DNA of 64,000 bases from Streptomyces paradoxus (GTDB lineage: Bacteria > Actinomycetota > Actinomycetes > Streptomycetales > Streptomycetaceae): contig NZ_JACHGV010000009.1 in the NCBI RefSeq assembly GCF_014202475.1, positions 354,391-418,390 of the forward strand, given 5' to 3'. A program made the position numbers and the translations under genes. Shown in pieces: positions 8,125 to 16,237 of this stretch. Numbering within the stretch: the first letter of the stretch is position 1; every line of letters begins with the position of its first letter. The notes beneath the pieces were generated by a model. That model did not search any database. It was not told the DNA's origin and worked only from the letters and a program-made list of their open reading frames with translations.

Positions 8125-9615
8125 ATGGCACGGATTGCGGTGATCGGCGCCGGGATGGGCGCGCTGACGGCTGCCGCCCGGCTGGCCGTCGCGGGCCACC
8201 GGGTGGCGGTGTACGAGCGGACGGACACCTACGGCGGAGCGCTGCGCCGCTTCGAGCGCGACGGGTTCTCCTTCGACACCGGCCCCGCCCTGCTGCCGCT
8301 GCCGGCCGTCTACCGCGATCTGTTCGTCAAGACCGGCAAGGAGCCGCTGGAGTCCTGCGTCGAGCTGGTCCAGGTCGATCCGTCGTCCCGGCACGTGTTC
8401 GCGGACGGCACCGAGGTGTCGCTGCCGAACGCCTCCCGCGCGGGCGTCGTCGCGGCGCTGGACGACGGGCTCGGCGCGGACGCCGGGAAGCGCTGGGGCG
8501 ACTTCCTGGTCCGGGCCCGCGAGGCCTGGGACCGGACGCGCCGGCCGCTGCTGGAGGAGCCGCTCTGGCCGGACTGGCAGGTGCTGGCCGAGCGCGAGCC
8601 CTACCCGTCGGTGCCGCACAAACGGCTGCTGCGCACCCGCCGGGCCGGCACACTCGCCGAGATCGGCGCCTGGGAGCTGCGCGACCCCCGGCTCGCGGCA
8701 CTCCTGGAGAGCCACGCCCTCGGGTACGGCCTGGACCCCCGGATCGCCCCGGCGAGCGCGGCCGTCCTGCCGTACATGGAGCACGCCTTCGGCACCTGGT
8801 ACGTGCGCGGCGGTCTGCGCGAGCTGGCGCGGGCGGTGTACGACCGGTGTCTGGCCCGCAGGGTCGAGTTCCGCTTCGGCGCCGAGGTCACCGGCGTGCT
8901 GGAGAAGGACGGCCGGGCGTCGGGGGTGGAACTCGCCGACGGGTCGGCCGCGGAGGCGGACTTCGTGGTCGCGGGCGTCGCGCCCGGCACCCTGGCCCGG
9001 CTGACGGCGGGCACGGTCGTGCGCGGCGAGGGCGAGGTCCCGTCGCAGCCCGCGGCGGCCGCCCGGCTGACCGTCCTGCTCGCCCTGCGCGGCTCCCGCC
9101 CCGAGGGCACGGCACACCGCACGGTGGTGCACACCCCGGACCGCGAGGCCGAGCTGGAGGCCCTGTTCGGCACGGCCCCCGGGAATCGCCGTCCGACGGT
9201 CACGGTGCTACGGCCCGACGACCCTCGCCCGGCCCCAGCGGACCACGAGGCGGTCACCCTCACGACGGCGGTGCCCGCCCGGCCCGGCCGGCCTCACGGC
9301 GAGCTCGTGGACGACATGATCACCGCCGCCGAACGCGCCGTACCCGGCCTGCGTGACCGCCTGCTCTGGCACGAGGCGCGCACCCCGGCCGACAACGCGG
9401 ACGAGACGGGGGCGGAGGACGGGGCGGTACCGGTGCCGGCGCTGGCGGCGGCCGGCGGGCGGCTGCTGCATCCGTCCAACAGCACGCGGCTGCCCGGCCT
9501 GTTCACCGTGGGCGGCTGGGCCCACCCGGGCGGCGGACTGCCGCACGCGGGCATGTCGGGCGCGCTGGTCGCGGGACTGATCGTGGAGGGGCCGGAGTTC
9601 CGCGGCTCGCAGTGA
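8125..9615 (+). CDS. FAD-dependent oxidoreductase, phytoene desaturase (CrtI)-like
   Basis: 496 aa. The ADP-binding motif IAVIGAGMGALTAAARLA is at residues 4-21, followed by YERTDTYGGALRRFERDGFSFDTGP, the dinucleotide-binding and GG-box layout of the CrtI/amine-oxidase superfamily. The C-terminal FAD box is LFTVGGWAHPGGGLPHAGMSGALVAG, closely matching the CrtI signature. No other carotenoid gene is nearby, so the substrate is unknown. Family members saturate, desaturate or isomerise isoprenoids, but sequence alone cannot decide. I used the ATG at 8125, which starts the Rossmann strand; an in-frame GTG at 8101 would add eight residues. Its ribosome site is weak. Confidence 0.88.
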   Translation: MARIAVIGAGMGALTAAARLAVAGHRVAVYERTDTYGGALRRFERDGFSFDTGPALLPLPAVYRDLFVKTGKEPLESCVELVQVDPSSRHVFADGTEVSLPNASRAGVVAALDDGLGADAGKRWGDFLVRAREAWDRTRRPLLEEPLWPDWQVLAEREPYPSVPHKRLLRTRRAGTLAEIGAWELRDPRLAALLESHALGYGLDPRIAPASAAVLPYMEHAFGTWYVRGGLRELARAVYDRCLARRVEFRFGAEVTGVLEKDGRASGVELADGSAAEADFVVAGVAPGTLARLTAGTVVRGEGEVPSQPAAAARLTVLLALRGSRPEGTAHRTVVHTPDREAELEALFGTAPGNRRPTVTVLRPDDPRPAPADHEAVTLTTAVPARPGRPHGELVDDMITAAERAVPGLRDRLLWHEARTPADNADETGAEDGAVPVPALAAAGGRLLHPSNSTRLPGLFTVGGWAHPGGGLPHAGMSGALVAGLIVEGPEFRGSQ

Positions 9616-9642
9616 GCGCGACGCCCCGGCGGGAGCCGGGCT

Positions 9643-10587
9643 TCAGAAACGGTACTGCTCGTCGAAGCCGTTGCCCTGCGGCTGCTGCCCGCCGCCCTGG
9701 TACGGGTACGGCTGCTCCGGCGGCAGCTCCTGCCCGTACTCGTCGGTGTTGCGCTGCTGCGGAACCCACACCCCGCCGGGCGGGGTCTCGCCGCCGTAGG
9801 TGCCGGTGCTGCCGGCGTACTGGTCCTGGCCGTAGCCCTGCTGGCCGTAGTACTGCTGGTCGCCGTAGGAGCCGTCGTACGTGCCCTGGCCGTAGTTCGA
9901 GGAGCCGATGTACGGGTCGGAGTAGGCGGCGTACTGCTGCTGACCGGTGGCGTCGTAGCCCTGCTGCCCGCCGTAGCCGGAGTAGTCGTAGGCGTAGGAC
10001 TGGTCGGCGGCCTGGGCGGCGTACTGGTCGTGGGCCTGCTGTTCCGCGGCCTGGTACCCGTTGCCGTAGACGCCGTAGGAGCCGGTGTCCTCCGGCATGG
10101 GCTGCGGCTCGTAGACGGCCGTGGTCTCGGCGGCCGTCGGCTGGTGGGCGGGGCGGGTGGGGGTGAAGACGTCGTCGCGGTCGTAGTCGTCGTCCTGGCC
10201 GTAGGCGGCGGTGTCGCGGCGGTAGGCGCCCGCCTCGTCGTCGTAGCCGCCCTCGGCCTCCAGACCGGAGACCTCCAGGGTCGGCTCCTGACGGCCGCGC
10301 TCACCCCGGCGGCGCTTGCTGCCGCCCAGCGCGGGCGCGTTCATCGCCCAGCCGGCCGCGAAGCCGCTGCGGAACGACAGGGTGACGTAGGTCTGCCCGA
10401 CCGCGAAGGCGGCCGCGCCGAGGCCGATCACGACGACCGACGGGATCAGGACGCCGACGACGACACCGAGGAAGCCGACGAAGGCCAGCAGCCGCCAGCG
10501 CAGCCGCGCCTTGTACTGCAGCAGCACCTCGCCCAGCAGCCACAGTGCGACGATGCCGAACGCGATGTAGAGGACCGCCCAGCCCAT
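9643..10587 (-). CDS. Membrane protein with a Gln/Tyr/Gly-rich disordered tail
   Basis: 314 aa. The first 75 residues hold two to three hydrophobic helices (VLYIAFGIVALWLLGEVLL, then LLAFVGFLGVVVGVLIPSVVVIGLGAAAFA). From about residue 95 the protein is low-complexity: acidic first (YDDEAGAYRRD, YGQDDDYDRDD), then rich in Tyr, Gln, Gly, Ser and Asn (YSGYGGQQGYDATGQQQYAA and similar), to the C-terminus. This composition resembles prion-like or phase-separating segments and could be cytoplasmic. Orthologs exist in Streptomyces as far as I remember, but no function is known to me. It is flanked by an oxidoreductase and metF; the 56-base gap to metF suggests independent units. Confidence 0.8.
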   Translation of the reverse strand: MGWAVLYIAFGIVALWLLGEVLLQYKARLRWRLLAFVGFLGVVVGVLIPSVVVIGLGAAAFAVGQTYVTLSFRSGFAAGWAMNAPALGGSKRRRGERGRQEPTLEVSGLEAEGGYDDEAGAYRRDTAAYGQDDDYDRDDVFTPTRPAHQPTAAETTAVYEPQPMPEDTGSYGVYGNGYQAAEQQAHDQYAAQAADQSYAYDYSGYGGQQGYDATGQQQYAAYSDPYIGSSNYGQGTYDGSYGDQQYYGQQGYGQDQYAGSTGTYGGETPPGGVWVPQQRNTDEYGQELPPEQPYPYQGGGQQPQGNGFDEQYRF

Positions 10588-10643
10588 GTACGCCCCTCTC
10601 CCAGTGGCCGCTACGCAGTGTGTCGTATACCGGTGCGAACGGT

Positions 10644-11567
10644 CTAGGCCTGCGGTGACTGGTGCAGGCCAAGGTTTTCGTAGATTTCCAGTGTCGCAGT
10701 GGAGTTGTTGAGCGTGATGAAGTGCAAGCCGGGCACCCCCTCGGCGAGCAGCTGCGCACAGAACTCCGTGGCGAATTCGATACCGATGGAGCGTACAGCG
10801 GCCGGATCGTCTTTTGCTGTGAGGATCCGCTCTTTCAGGGCGGCCGGGAACGCGGCGTTGGTGAGCGACCCGATGCGCTCCAGCGTCTTCACGCTCGCGA
10901 TCGGCATGACCTCGGGGATGATCGGGGTGTCACAGCCGGCGGCCGAGACCCGGTCGCGCAGCCGGAGGTAGTCCTCCGGCTGGAAGAACATCTGCGTGAT
11001 GGCGTAGTCGGCGCCCGCCCGGCACTTGTCGACGAAGTGGCGGACGTCGGTGTCCCAGTCCAGGGAGCGCGGGTGCATCGCCGGGAAGGCGGCGACGCCC
11101 ACGCAGAAGTCGCCGGACGCCTTGATCAGCTCGACGAGTTCGGCGGCGTAGGCGAGGCCCCGGGGGTGCGGCACCCAGTCGCCCATGGGGTCGCCCGGCG
11201 GGTCGCCGCGCAGGGCGAGCATGTTGCGGATCCCGGCGTCGGCGTACTGGCCGATGATGTTGCGCAGGTCGGCCACCGAATGGTCGACCGCGGTGAGGTG
11301 GGCGATCGGGGTGAGGGTGGTGTCGGAGGCGATCGCCTCGGTCGCCTTGACCGTGCCCGCGCGGGTGGAACCGCCGGCGCCGTAGGTCACGGAGACGAAG
11401 TCGGGCGCCACCGCCTCGACCCGGCGCAGCGCGTTCCACAGGTTCCGCTCGCCCTTCGGGGTCTTGGGGGCGTAGAACTCGAAGGAGTACGTCGTCTTGC
11501 CGTCCGCGAGCATGTCGCGGACGGTGCGGGCGTGGTCCGACCTGATGGATGCGGTGCCGAGGGCCAT
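10644..11567 (-). CDS. metF: Methylenetetrahydrofolate reductase
   Basis: 307 aa, full length for MetF. The TIM-barrel signature YSFEFYAPKTPKGERNLW (residues 22-39) carries the Glu expected to protonate the flavin, and SVTYGAGGSTR follows. Later boxes are LALRGDPP, AITQMFFQPEDYLR, IIPEVMPI and the C-terminal HFITLNNSTATLEIYENLGL. The enzyme reduces 5,10-methylene-THF to 5-methyl-THF with FAD and NADH for methionine synthesis, in the cytoplasm. The ATG lies at 11567. Upstream (11625-11655) sit three TGGACAA half-sites that may be an operator. thiE lies 109 bases upstream on the same strand, so folate/methionine and thiamine genes are neighbours here. Confidence 0.97.
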   Translation of the reverse strand: MALGTASIRSDHARTVRDMLADGKTTYSFEFYAPKTPKGERNLWNALRRVEAVAPDFVSVTYGAGGSTRAGTVKATEAIASDTTLTPIAHLTAVDHSVADLRNIIGQYADAGIRNMLALRGDPPGDPMGDWVPHPRGLAYAAELVELIKASGDFCVGVAAFPAMHPRSLDWDTDVRHFVDKCRAGADYAITQMFFQPEDYLRLRDRVSAAGCDTPIIPEVMPIASVKTLERIGSLTNAAFPAALKERILTAKDDPAAVRSIGIEFATEFCAQLLAEGVPGLHFITLNNSTATLEIYENLGLHQSPQA

Positions 11568-11624
11568 ACCGGCAGGTTAGCCAGGGGAGGTCGGTCCCCC
11601 AACCGTGGGCCGCGATTTGACCGG

Positions 11625-11655
11625 ATTGTCCACTTGTTGTCCACCCCTTGGACAA
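11625..11655 (-). promoter_or_regulatory. Three-half-site operator candidate upstream of metF
   Basis: Read toward metF, the sequence holds TTGTCCA-AGGGG-TGGACAA (perfect 7-bp arms, 11637-11655) followed by CAAG and another TGGACAA (ending near 11626). The two direct half-sites are 11 bp apart, one helical turn. It lies about 60-90 bases before the metF start. Confidence 0.55.
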
Positions 11656-11676
11656 CCCGTCTCGGCTCGAAGCCCC

Positions 11677-12336
11677 CTAGACCTGACGCAGCCGCTTCGC
11701 GAACTCGGCCGCCGCGGCCTCCGGGTCATCGGCCTCGGTGATCGCCCGTACGACGACGACGCGCCGGGCGCCCGCTTCCAGGACCTGGTCGAGGTTGCCG
11801 AGGTCGATGCCTCCGATGGCGAACCAGGGGCGGTCGGTGCCGAGAGCGGCGGTGTGGCGGACGAGGTCCAGGCCGGGCGCGTGCCGGCCGGGCTTGGTGG
11901 GGGTCGGCCAGCACGGGCCGGTGCAGAAGTAGTCCACGCCCTGCTCGACGGCGGCCGCGGCGGCCTCGGACTCGGCGTGGGTGGAGCGGCCGATCACGAT
12001 GTCGTCGCCGAGGAGTGCGCGGGCTGCGGGGACCGGCAGGTCGCCCTGGCCGAGGTGCAGGACGTCGGAGCGGGCGGCGTGCGCGACGTCCGCCCGGTCG
12101 TTGACCGCGAGCAGCTTGCCGTGCCGGGCACAGGCGTCGGCGAAGACGGCCAGGTGCTCCAGCTCCTCACCGGCCTCCATGCCCTTGTCCCGCAGCTGCA
12201 CGATGTCGACCCCGCCGGCCAGCACGGCGTCGAGGAACGCCCCGAGGTCGCCCTGCCGCTTGCGCGCGTCGGTACAGAGGTAGACCCGGGCGTCGGCGAG
12301 CTGGGCCCGGGCGGTGGCGGCGGCGGTGCCGGTCAT
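11677..12336 (-). CDS. thiE: Thiamine-phosphate synthase
   Basis: 219 aa. Motifs of the ThiE TIM barrel are visible: DIVQLRDKGMEAGEEL near residues 45-60, LLAVNDRADVA, VLHLGQGDLP, IGRSTHAESEA, YFCTGPCWPTPTKPG and PWFAIGGIDLGNLDQVLEAGARRVVVVRAI. These bind the hydroxymethylpyrimidine diphosphate (Asp/Lys) and the thiazole phosphate. The enzyme joins both precursors to thiamine phosphate. I chose the ATG at 12336 because GGGGGA precedes it and it begins the family domain; the frame extends upstream to 12540 without homology. It is divergent from the thiOSG operon 2.5 kb away and has no TPP riboswitch of its own that I can see. Confidence 0.96.
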   Translation of the reverse strand: MTGTAAATARAQLADARVYLCTDARKRQGDLGAFLDAVLAGGVDIVQLRDKGMEAGEELEHLAVFADACARHGKLLAVNDRADVAHAARSDVLHLGQGDLPVPAARALLGDDIVIGRSTHAESEAAAAAVEQGVDYFCTGPCWPTPTKPGRHAPGLDLVRHTAALGTDRPWFAIGGIDLGNLDQVLEAGARRVVVVRAITEADDPEAAAAEFAKRLRQV

Positions 12337-12359
12337 GCGTGTCCCCCTGGGTGTCGTGG

Positions 12360-12382
12360 CGTACGGGCCGGTGGCCCGTACG
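12360..12382 (-). terminator. Hairpin between the Rv2175c-like gene and thiE
   Basis: Perfect 10-bp arms CGTACGGGCC/GGCCCGTACG with loop GGT, 24 bases upstream of the thiE start and 233 bases after the preceding gene. It may be a terminator or part of the thiE leader. The rest of 12383-12614 is GC-rich with no recognisable gene. Confidence 0.5.
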
Positions 12383-12614
12383 TGCGCCGGCGGCGTGCGG
12401 GAGCGCACGCGCGGGTACCGGCGGCGTGCGGCGCGGGAGCGCCCTGTCCCGCTGCGAAACGCCTCGGGCACCCTACGCCTGCCAACGGGTCCCGCCGCGA
12501 CGCGCGCAGTCGCCCCCGGGCCGTGGCCCCCTCGGGTCACGGCCCCACGTCGGGCGGCTGTTCAGGTCCGGCTCCGCTCGCACGGCACCGGACGGTTGTC
12601 CGGTCGGGGCCGGG

Positions 12615-12980
12615 TCAGACCGCGAGCGCCTGGGCGCGGCGCTTCACCTCCGTGCCGCGGTTCTCACTGAGCGCCTGCGCGGGCGTGCCGGGCAGGCTGG
12701 GGTCCGGGGTGAAGAGCCACTCCAGCATCTCTTCGTCCGTGAAGCCGTCGTCCCGCAGGAGCGTCAGGGTCCCGGACAGGCCCTTGACGACCTTGTCCCC
12801 GTCGATGAAGGCGGCGGGGACGTGCAGCGCGCGGTTCTCACCGCGGCGTACGGCGATGAGCTGGCCCTCCTTGACCAGCTGCCGCACACGCGTCACCTCG
12901 ACGCCGAACTGTTCGGCGATGTCGGGGAGGGTGAGCCAGGCGGGGACGAGAGCATCGATCTTTGCGTCAATCTCGGTCAC
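12615..12980 (-). CDS. Rv2175c-like DNA-binding protein
   Basis: About 121 aa. A winged-helix region spans roughly residues 10-45 (WLTLPDIAEQFGVEVTRVRQ), followed by a compact beta region (LIAVRRGENRALHVPAAFI) and a helical C-terminus (LTLLRDDGFTDEEMLEWLF). This matches the actinobacterial Rv2175c family. In Mycobacterium tuberculosis the homolog is a substrate of the Ser/Thr kinase PknL and sits beside its gene. Here a PASTA kinase gene begins 4.1 kb away, with thiOSG between. I prefer the GTG at 12980, where the family domain begins and GGCAGG lies about 9 nt upstream. The longer frame to 13031 adds 17 residues including MDRADFRLSVADGR. Confidence 0.85.
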   Translation of the reverse strand: MTEIDAKIDALVPAWLTLPDIAEQFGVEVTRVRQLVKEGQLIAVRRGENRALHVPAAFIDGDKVVKGLSGTLTLLRDDGFTDEEMLEWLFTPDPSLPGTPAQALSENRGTEVKRRAQALAV

Positions 12981-13079
12981 GGAAACCAGCCTGCCATCTG
13001 CCACTGACAGTCGGAAGTCGGCCCGGTCCACGCGGGCGGACGCGTCGGGCCCGGGCGGCTCCGCGAGAGCGTCGGAGCC

Positions 13080-14321
13080 TCAGGCCGTCGCGGCCTTCAT
13101 GGGCCTGGCCGGATCCGCCAGCAGCACCGGGTTCATCGCGGTACCCGACTCGATCAGGCGGCGGCCCTGCGCCAGGTCCCGGGGCCGGCCCACCGCCAGC
13201 AGCGCGACCAGCCGCTCACCGCGTAGCCAGCAGACCGTCCAGGCCGGTCCGGCGGGGTCGCCCCGCCACAGGATCGTGTCCGCGGCCGCGTGGTGCCCCG
13301 CGTACTGGACGAACCGCCCGAACTGCTCGGACCAGAAGTACGGCACCGGGTCGTACACCGCCGGTGTCTCTCCCGTGGCCCGGCCGACGATGTTCACGGC
13401 GACCGTGCGCGGCCCCTGGAGGGCGTTGTCCCAGTGGTGGACCAGCAGGCGCTCGCCGTAGCGGCCCGAGGGGAAGGAGGCGCAGTCGCCGACGGCGTAC
13501 ACGTCGGGCACGGACGTGCGCAGATGCTCGTCGGCCACGATCTCGCCGTGTGGGCCGATATCGATCCTGGAGCCGGCCAGCCAGGCCGTCGCGGGGCGGG
13601 CGCCGATGCCGACGACGACCGCGCCCGCGGGCAGTCGCGAGCCGTCGTCCAGGAGTACCGCGCCCTTTTCGACGCGCTCCACGCGCGCGCGGGTCCGCAG
13701 CGCCACGCCCGCGTCGGCGTACCAGCCGGTCATCGGGGCGGCGACCTCGGCGGGCAGCGCTCCGGCGAGCGGCCGTTCGGCGGCCTCCACCACGGTCACC
13801 GCGCACCCCGCCTCGCGGGCGGCCGTGGCGAACTCGGCACCGATCCAGCCCGCGCCGACGACCACGATGTCGTGCTTGCGGGCCAGCACCGGCCGCAGCC
13901 GCTCGGCGTCGTCCAGGGTGCGCAGCAGGTGCACGCCGGGCACGCCCTCCGCGCCGGGCAGCCGGACCGGTTCGGCGCCGGTCGCGACGACCAGGACGTC
14001 GTACGGCACGGGCCCGTCCTCGGTGTCGAGCTCGTGGTCGGCGGGCCGCAGGCCCAGCACCTCGCAGCCGAGGCGCAGTTCGACGCCCAGGGCTTCGAAG
14101 TCGACGTCGAAGGCGGAGCCCTCGGACTTGCCGAGCAGGACGGCCTTGGACAACGGGGGCCGGTCGTAGGGCTGGTGGGGCTCGGCGCCGAGCAGGATCA
14201 CGTCACCGGTGAAGCCGCGCTCGCGCAGGGCGACGGCGGTCTGCACCCCGGCCATGCCCGCACCCGCCACGACGACGCGCCGCGGCGCGGACGAACCTGG
14301 TTCCTGCGTCTGCTCGCTCAC
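13080..14321 (-). CDS. FAD/NAD-dependent ferredoxin reductase-like oxidoreductase
   Basis: 413 aa, with two dinucleotide-binding folds. The FAD motif VVVAGAGMAGVQTAVALRERG is near residues 15-35, the box YDRPPLSKAVLLG follows, and the NAD motif IVVVGAGWIGAEFATAARE is near residues 145-163. The second FAD contact is VPDVYAVGDCASFPSG. This is the layout of putidaredoxin/rhodocoxin-reductase-type enzymes that pass electrons from NADH to a ferredoxin, often for P450s. No ferredoxin or P450 gene is adjacent, so the partner is unknown. I use the GTG at 14321 (VSEQTQEPG); upstream residues to 14417 are unconserved in character. It is 32 bases from the small gene 14354-14704 on the same strand, so co-transcription is possible. 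Confidence 0.9.
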   Translation of the reverse strand: MSEQTQEPGSSAPRRVVVAGAGMAGVQTAVALRERGFTGDVILLGAEPHQPYDRPPLSKAVLLGKSEGSAFDVDFEALGVELRLGCEVLGLRPADHELDTEDGPVPYDVLVVATGAEPVRLPGAEGVPGVHLLRTLDDAERLRPVLARKHDIVVVGAGWIGAEFATAAREAGCAVTVVEAAERPLAGALPAEVAAPMTGWYADAGVALRTRARVERVEKGAVLLDDGSRLPAGAVVVGIGARPATAWLAGSRIDIGPHGEIVADEHLRTSVPDVYAVGDCASFPSGRYGERLLVHHWDNALQGPRTVAVNIVGRATGETPAVYDPVPYFWSEQFGRFVQYAGHHAAADTILWRGDPAGPAWTVCWLRGERLVALLAVGRPRDLAQGRRLIESGTAMNPVLLADPARPMKAATA

Positions 14322-14353
14322 CTGATCACCATAGACACCTGACGAATTGTCAG

Positions 14354-14704
14354 TCAGTGCTCGTGCGCCGTGACCTGCTCCACAACGCTCGTGCCGCTGC
14401 CCGGCTGGGACTCCCACTCCCAGGTCTCCTCCAGCCGCACCCGCCCGTCGGGCAGCTCCACGACCGCCGACACGCAGTGCCCGGAGGAGGTGGTCCCGTC
14501 CCGCTTGAGCTGGACGTACCGGAAGTCCAGCCGGTCACCTTCCCGGGTACCCACGAGATGCCCGCGTACGACGTCGCCGCCCGTGTACTCGGCCCAGATC
14601 TCGCCCTCCCGCTCGTGGTAGGTGAACCGGGTGCGGGTGCCCACCTGGCCCGGTGCCTGGTCGGCGACCGGGGCGAGGACGAGACCGTCGAGGGATCGGG
14701 CCAT
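14354..14704 (-). CDS. Small beta-rich protein of unknown function
   Basis: 116 aa. It begins MARSLDGLVLAPVADQAPGQ, and the body looks like an antiparallel beta barrel: TRFTYHEREGEIWAEYTGG, DRLDFRYVQL, then VELPDGRVRLEETWEWES. Similar proteins in Streptomyces are sometimes labelled N-acetylglutamate synthase, but no GNAT acetyl-CoA motif is visible, so I leave the function open. The ATG at 14704 has AAGGGAG 9 nt upstream; an earlier start at 14764 would run into the thi leader region. It diverges from thiO, its start lying about 60 bases from the TPP riboswitch on the opposite strand. Confidence 0.75.
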   Translation of the reverse strand: MARSLDGLVLAPVADQAPGQVGTRTRFTYHEREGEIWAEYTGGDVVRGHLVGTREGDRLDFRYVQLKRDGTTSSGHCVSAVVELPDGRVRLEETWEWESQPGSGTSVVEQVTAHEH

Positions 14705-14763
14705 GGGCGGAGGCTCCCTTACTGCGGCACGGGGCATCGGGCTAGGGTGGCCAACGTAAAGCA

Positions 14764-14855
14764 CTCGCGGGAGCCCGGACGCACCGGGCTGAGAGGGAGG
14801 CTGGCGGCCTCCGACCGTACGAACCTGATCCGGGTCATGCCGGCGAAGGGAGGGG
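14764..14855 (+). ncRNA. TPP riboswitch (THI element)
   Basis: The conserved pieces are in order: GGGAGCCCGG, then CGGGCTGAGAGGGAGGCTG at 14784-14802, a GGAGGC/GCCTCC variable stem, ACCGTACGAACCTGATCCGG (pyrophosphate-sensing half), and GTCATGCCGGCGAAGGGA. CTGAGA and CCTGATC are the diagnostic THI-box strings. The 3' end AAGGGAGGGG overlaps the ribosome-binding region of thiO, so control is probably by sequestering the translation start when TPP is bound. Confidence 0.96.
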
Positions 14856-14865
14856 CTGGACGCCC

Positions 14866-16038
14866 ATGTCGGCTACGTCCACATCGTCAGACGTCCTGGT
14901 CATCGGGGGCGGAATCATCGGCCTGGTCACGGCCTGGCGGGCCGCGCAGCGCGGGTTCGCCACGGCCGTCGTCGACCCCGAGCCGGGCGGCGGGGCCGCT
15001 CAGGTCGCGGCCGGCATGCTGGCCGCCGTCACGGAACTGCACTACGGCGAGCAGACCCTGCTCGGCCTGAACCTCGCCTCCGCCCGGCGCTACCCGGACT
15101 TCGCCGCCGAGCTCACCGAGCTGACCGGCCGGGACCTCGGCTACCGCCGCTGCGGCACGCTCGCCGTCGCCCTGGACGCCGACGACCGGGCCCACCTGCG
15201 CGAACTGCACGCCCTGCAGCAGCAGTCGGGCCTGGAGTCGCAGTGGCTGTCCGGGCGCGAGTGCCGGCGCCTGGAGCCGATGCTCGCGCCGGGCGTGCGC
15301 GGCGGGCTGCGGGTCGACGGCGACCACCAGATCGACCCCCGGCGGCTGGCCGGTGCCCTGGTCGCCGCCTGCGAGCGGGCGGGCGTGGTCTTCCACCGGG
15401 TGTGGGCGGAGCGGCTGACCGTCGTACGGGACCGGGTCACGGGTGCCGTCCTGGCCGACGGGACCGCCGTGGCCGCCGGGCAGCTGGTGCTCGCGGGAGG
15501 CAGCCTCAGCGGGCGGCTCGCCGGGGTCCCGGAGGACGTGCTGCCTCCCGTGCGGCCGGTGAAGGGGCAGGTCCTGCGGCTGACGATGCCGCCCCGGCAC
15601 GGGCCGTTCCTGAGCCGGACCGTGCGCGCGGTGGTGCGCGGCAGCCACGTCTACCTGGTGCCGCGCGAGAGCGGCGAGCTGGTCGTCGGGGCCACCAGCG
15701 AGGAGCTGGGCTGGGACACCACCGTGACCGCGGGCGGTGTGTACGAGCTGCTGCGGGACGCGCACGAGTTGGTGCCGGGCATCACCGAGCTGCCGCTCAC
15801 CGAGACCCGGGCCGGGCTGCGGCCCGGCTCCCCCGACAACGCGCCCCTGCTCGGCCCGACCGGCCTGGAGGGCCTGCTGCTGGCCACCGGGCACTACCGC
15901 AACGGCGTCCTGCTCACGCCGGTGACCGGGGACGCCCTGGCGCACGCCCTGGCCACGGGTGAACTCCCGGAGGAGGCCCGGCCCTTCACCCCGAAGCGTT
16001 TCAGTACCGCCACCGCACTCACGGAGCAGCCCGCATGA
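14866..16038 (+). CDS. thiO: Glycine oxidase ThiO
   Basis: 390 aa. The FAD-binding motif VLVIGGGIIGLVTAWRAAQR is at residues 10-29, AAGMLAAVTE follows, and VKGQVLRL and YLVPRESGELVVGATSEE are typical DAO-family segments. The C-terminal box is LLLATGHYRNGVLLTPVTGD. ThiO oxidises glycine to dehydroglycine (iminoacetate), which feeds the thiazole ring assembled by ThiG, as in aerobic bacteria that lack ThiH. The ATG at 14866 lies 11 bases after the riboswitch. The stop overlaps the thiS start by 4 bp (ATGA), so thiO, thiS and thiG form one TPP-controlled operon. Confidence 0.97.
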   Translation: MSATSTSSDVLVIGGGIIGLVTAWRAAQRGFATAVVDPEPGGGAAQVAAGMLAAVTELHYGEQTLLGLNLASARRYPDFAAELTELTGRDLGYRRCGTLAVALDADDRAHLRELHALQQQSGLESQWLSGRECRRLEPMLAPGVRGGLRVDGDHQIDPRRLAGALVAACERAGVVFHRVWAERLTVVRDRVTGAVLADGTAVAAGQLVLAGGSLSGRLAGVPEDVLPPVRPVKGQVLRLTMPPRHGPFLSRTVRAVVRGSHVYLVPRESGELVVGATSEELGWDTTVTAGGVYELLRDAHELVPGITELPLTETRAGLRPGSPDNAPLLGPTGLEGLLLATGHYRNGVLLTPVTGDALAHALATGELPEEARPFTPKRFSTATALTEQPA

Positions 16039-16235
16039 ACATCTCCGTCAACGGCGAGCCCCGGGACGTCCGGCCCGGCACCGCTCTCGACACCGTCGTG
16101 AGGTCGCTCACCGCCTCGCCCTCGGGCGTGGCCGCCGCCCTCAACGAAACCGTCGTCCCGCGCACGCAGTGGCCCGCCACGCCCCTTTCCGAGGGAGACC
16201 GTGTGGAAGTCCTCACGGCCGTCCAGGGAGGCTGA
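16035..16235 (+). CDS. thiS: Sulfur carrier protein ThiS
   Basis: 66 aa with a ubiquitin-like fold, beginning MNISVNGEPRDV and ending in VEVLTAVQGG. The terminal Gly-Gly is adenylated and converted to a thiocarboxylate that donates sulfur to the thiazole. PLSEGDRVEVL is the usual last-strand region of ThiS. The ATGA overlap with thiO and the two-base gap to thiG (starting at 16238) show tight coupling. The adenylating partner ThiF/MoeB is not in this window, so a chromosomally distant enzyme must supply it. Confidence 0.96.
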   Translation: MNISVNGEPRDVRPGTALDTVVRSLTASPSGVAAALNETVVPRTQWPATPLSEGDRVEVLTAVQGG

Positions 16236-16237
16236 CC

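Noticed and set aside
8125..9615. Carotenoid biosynthesis cluster
   Set aside because: The CrtI-like gene stands alone; no phytoene synthase, cyclase or GGPP synthase is within the window.
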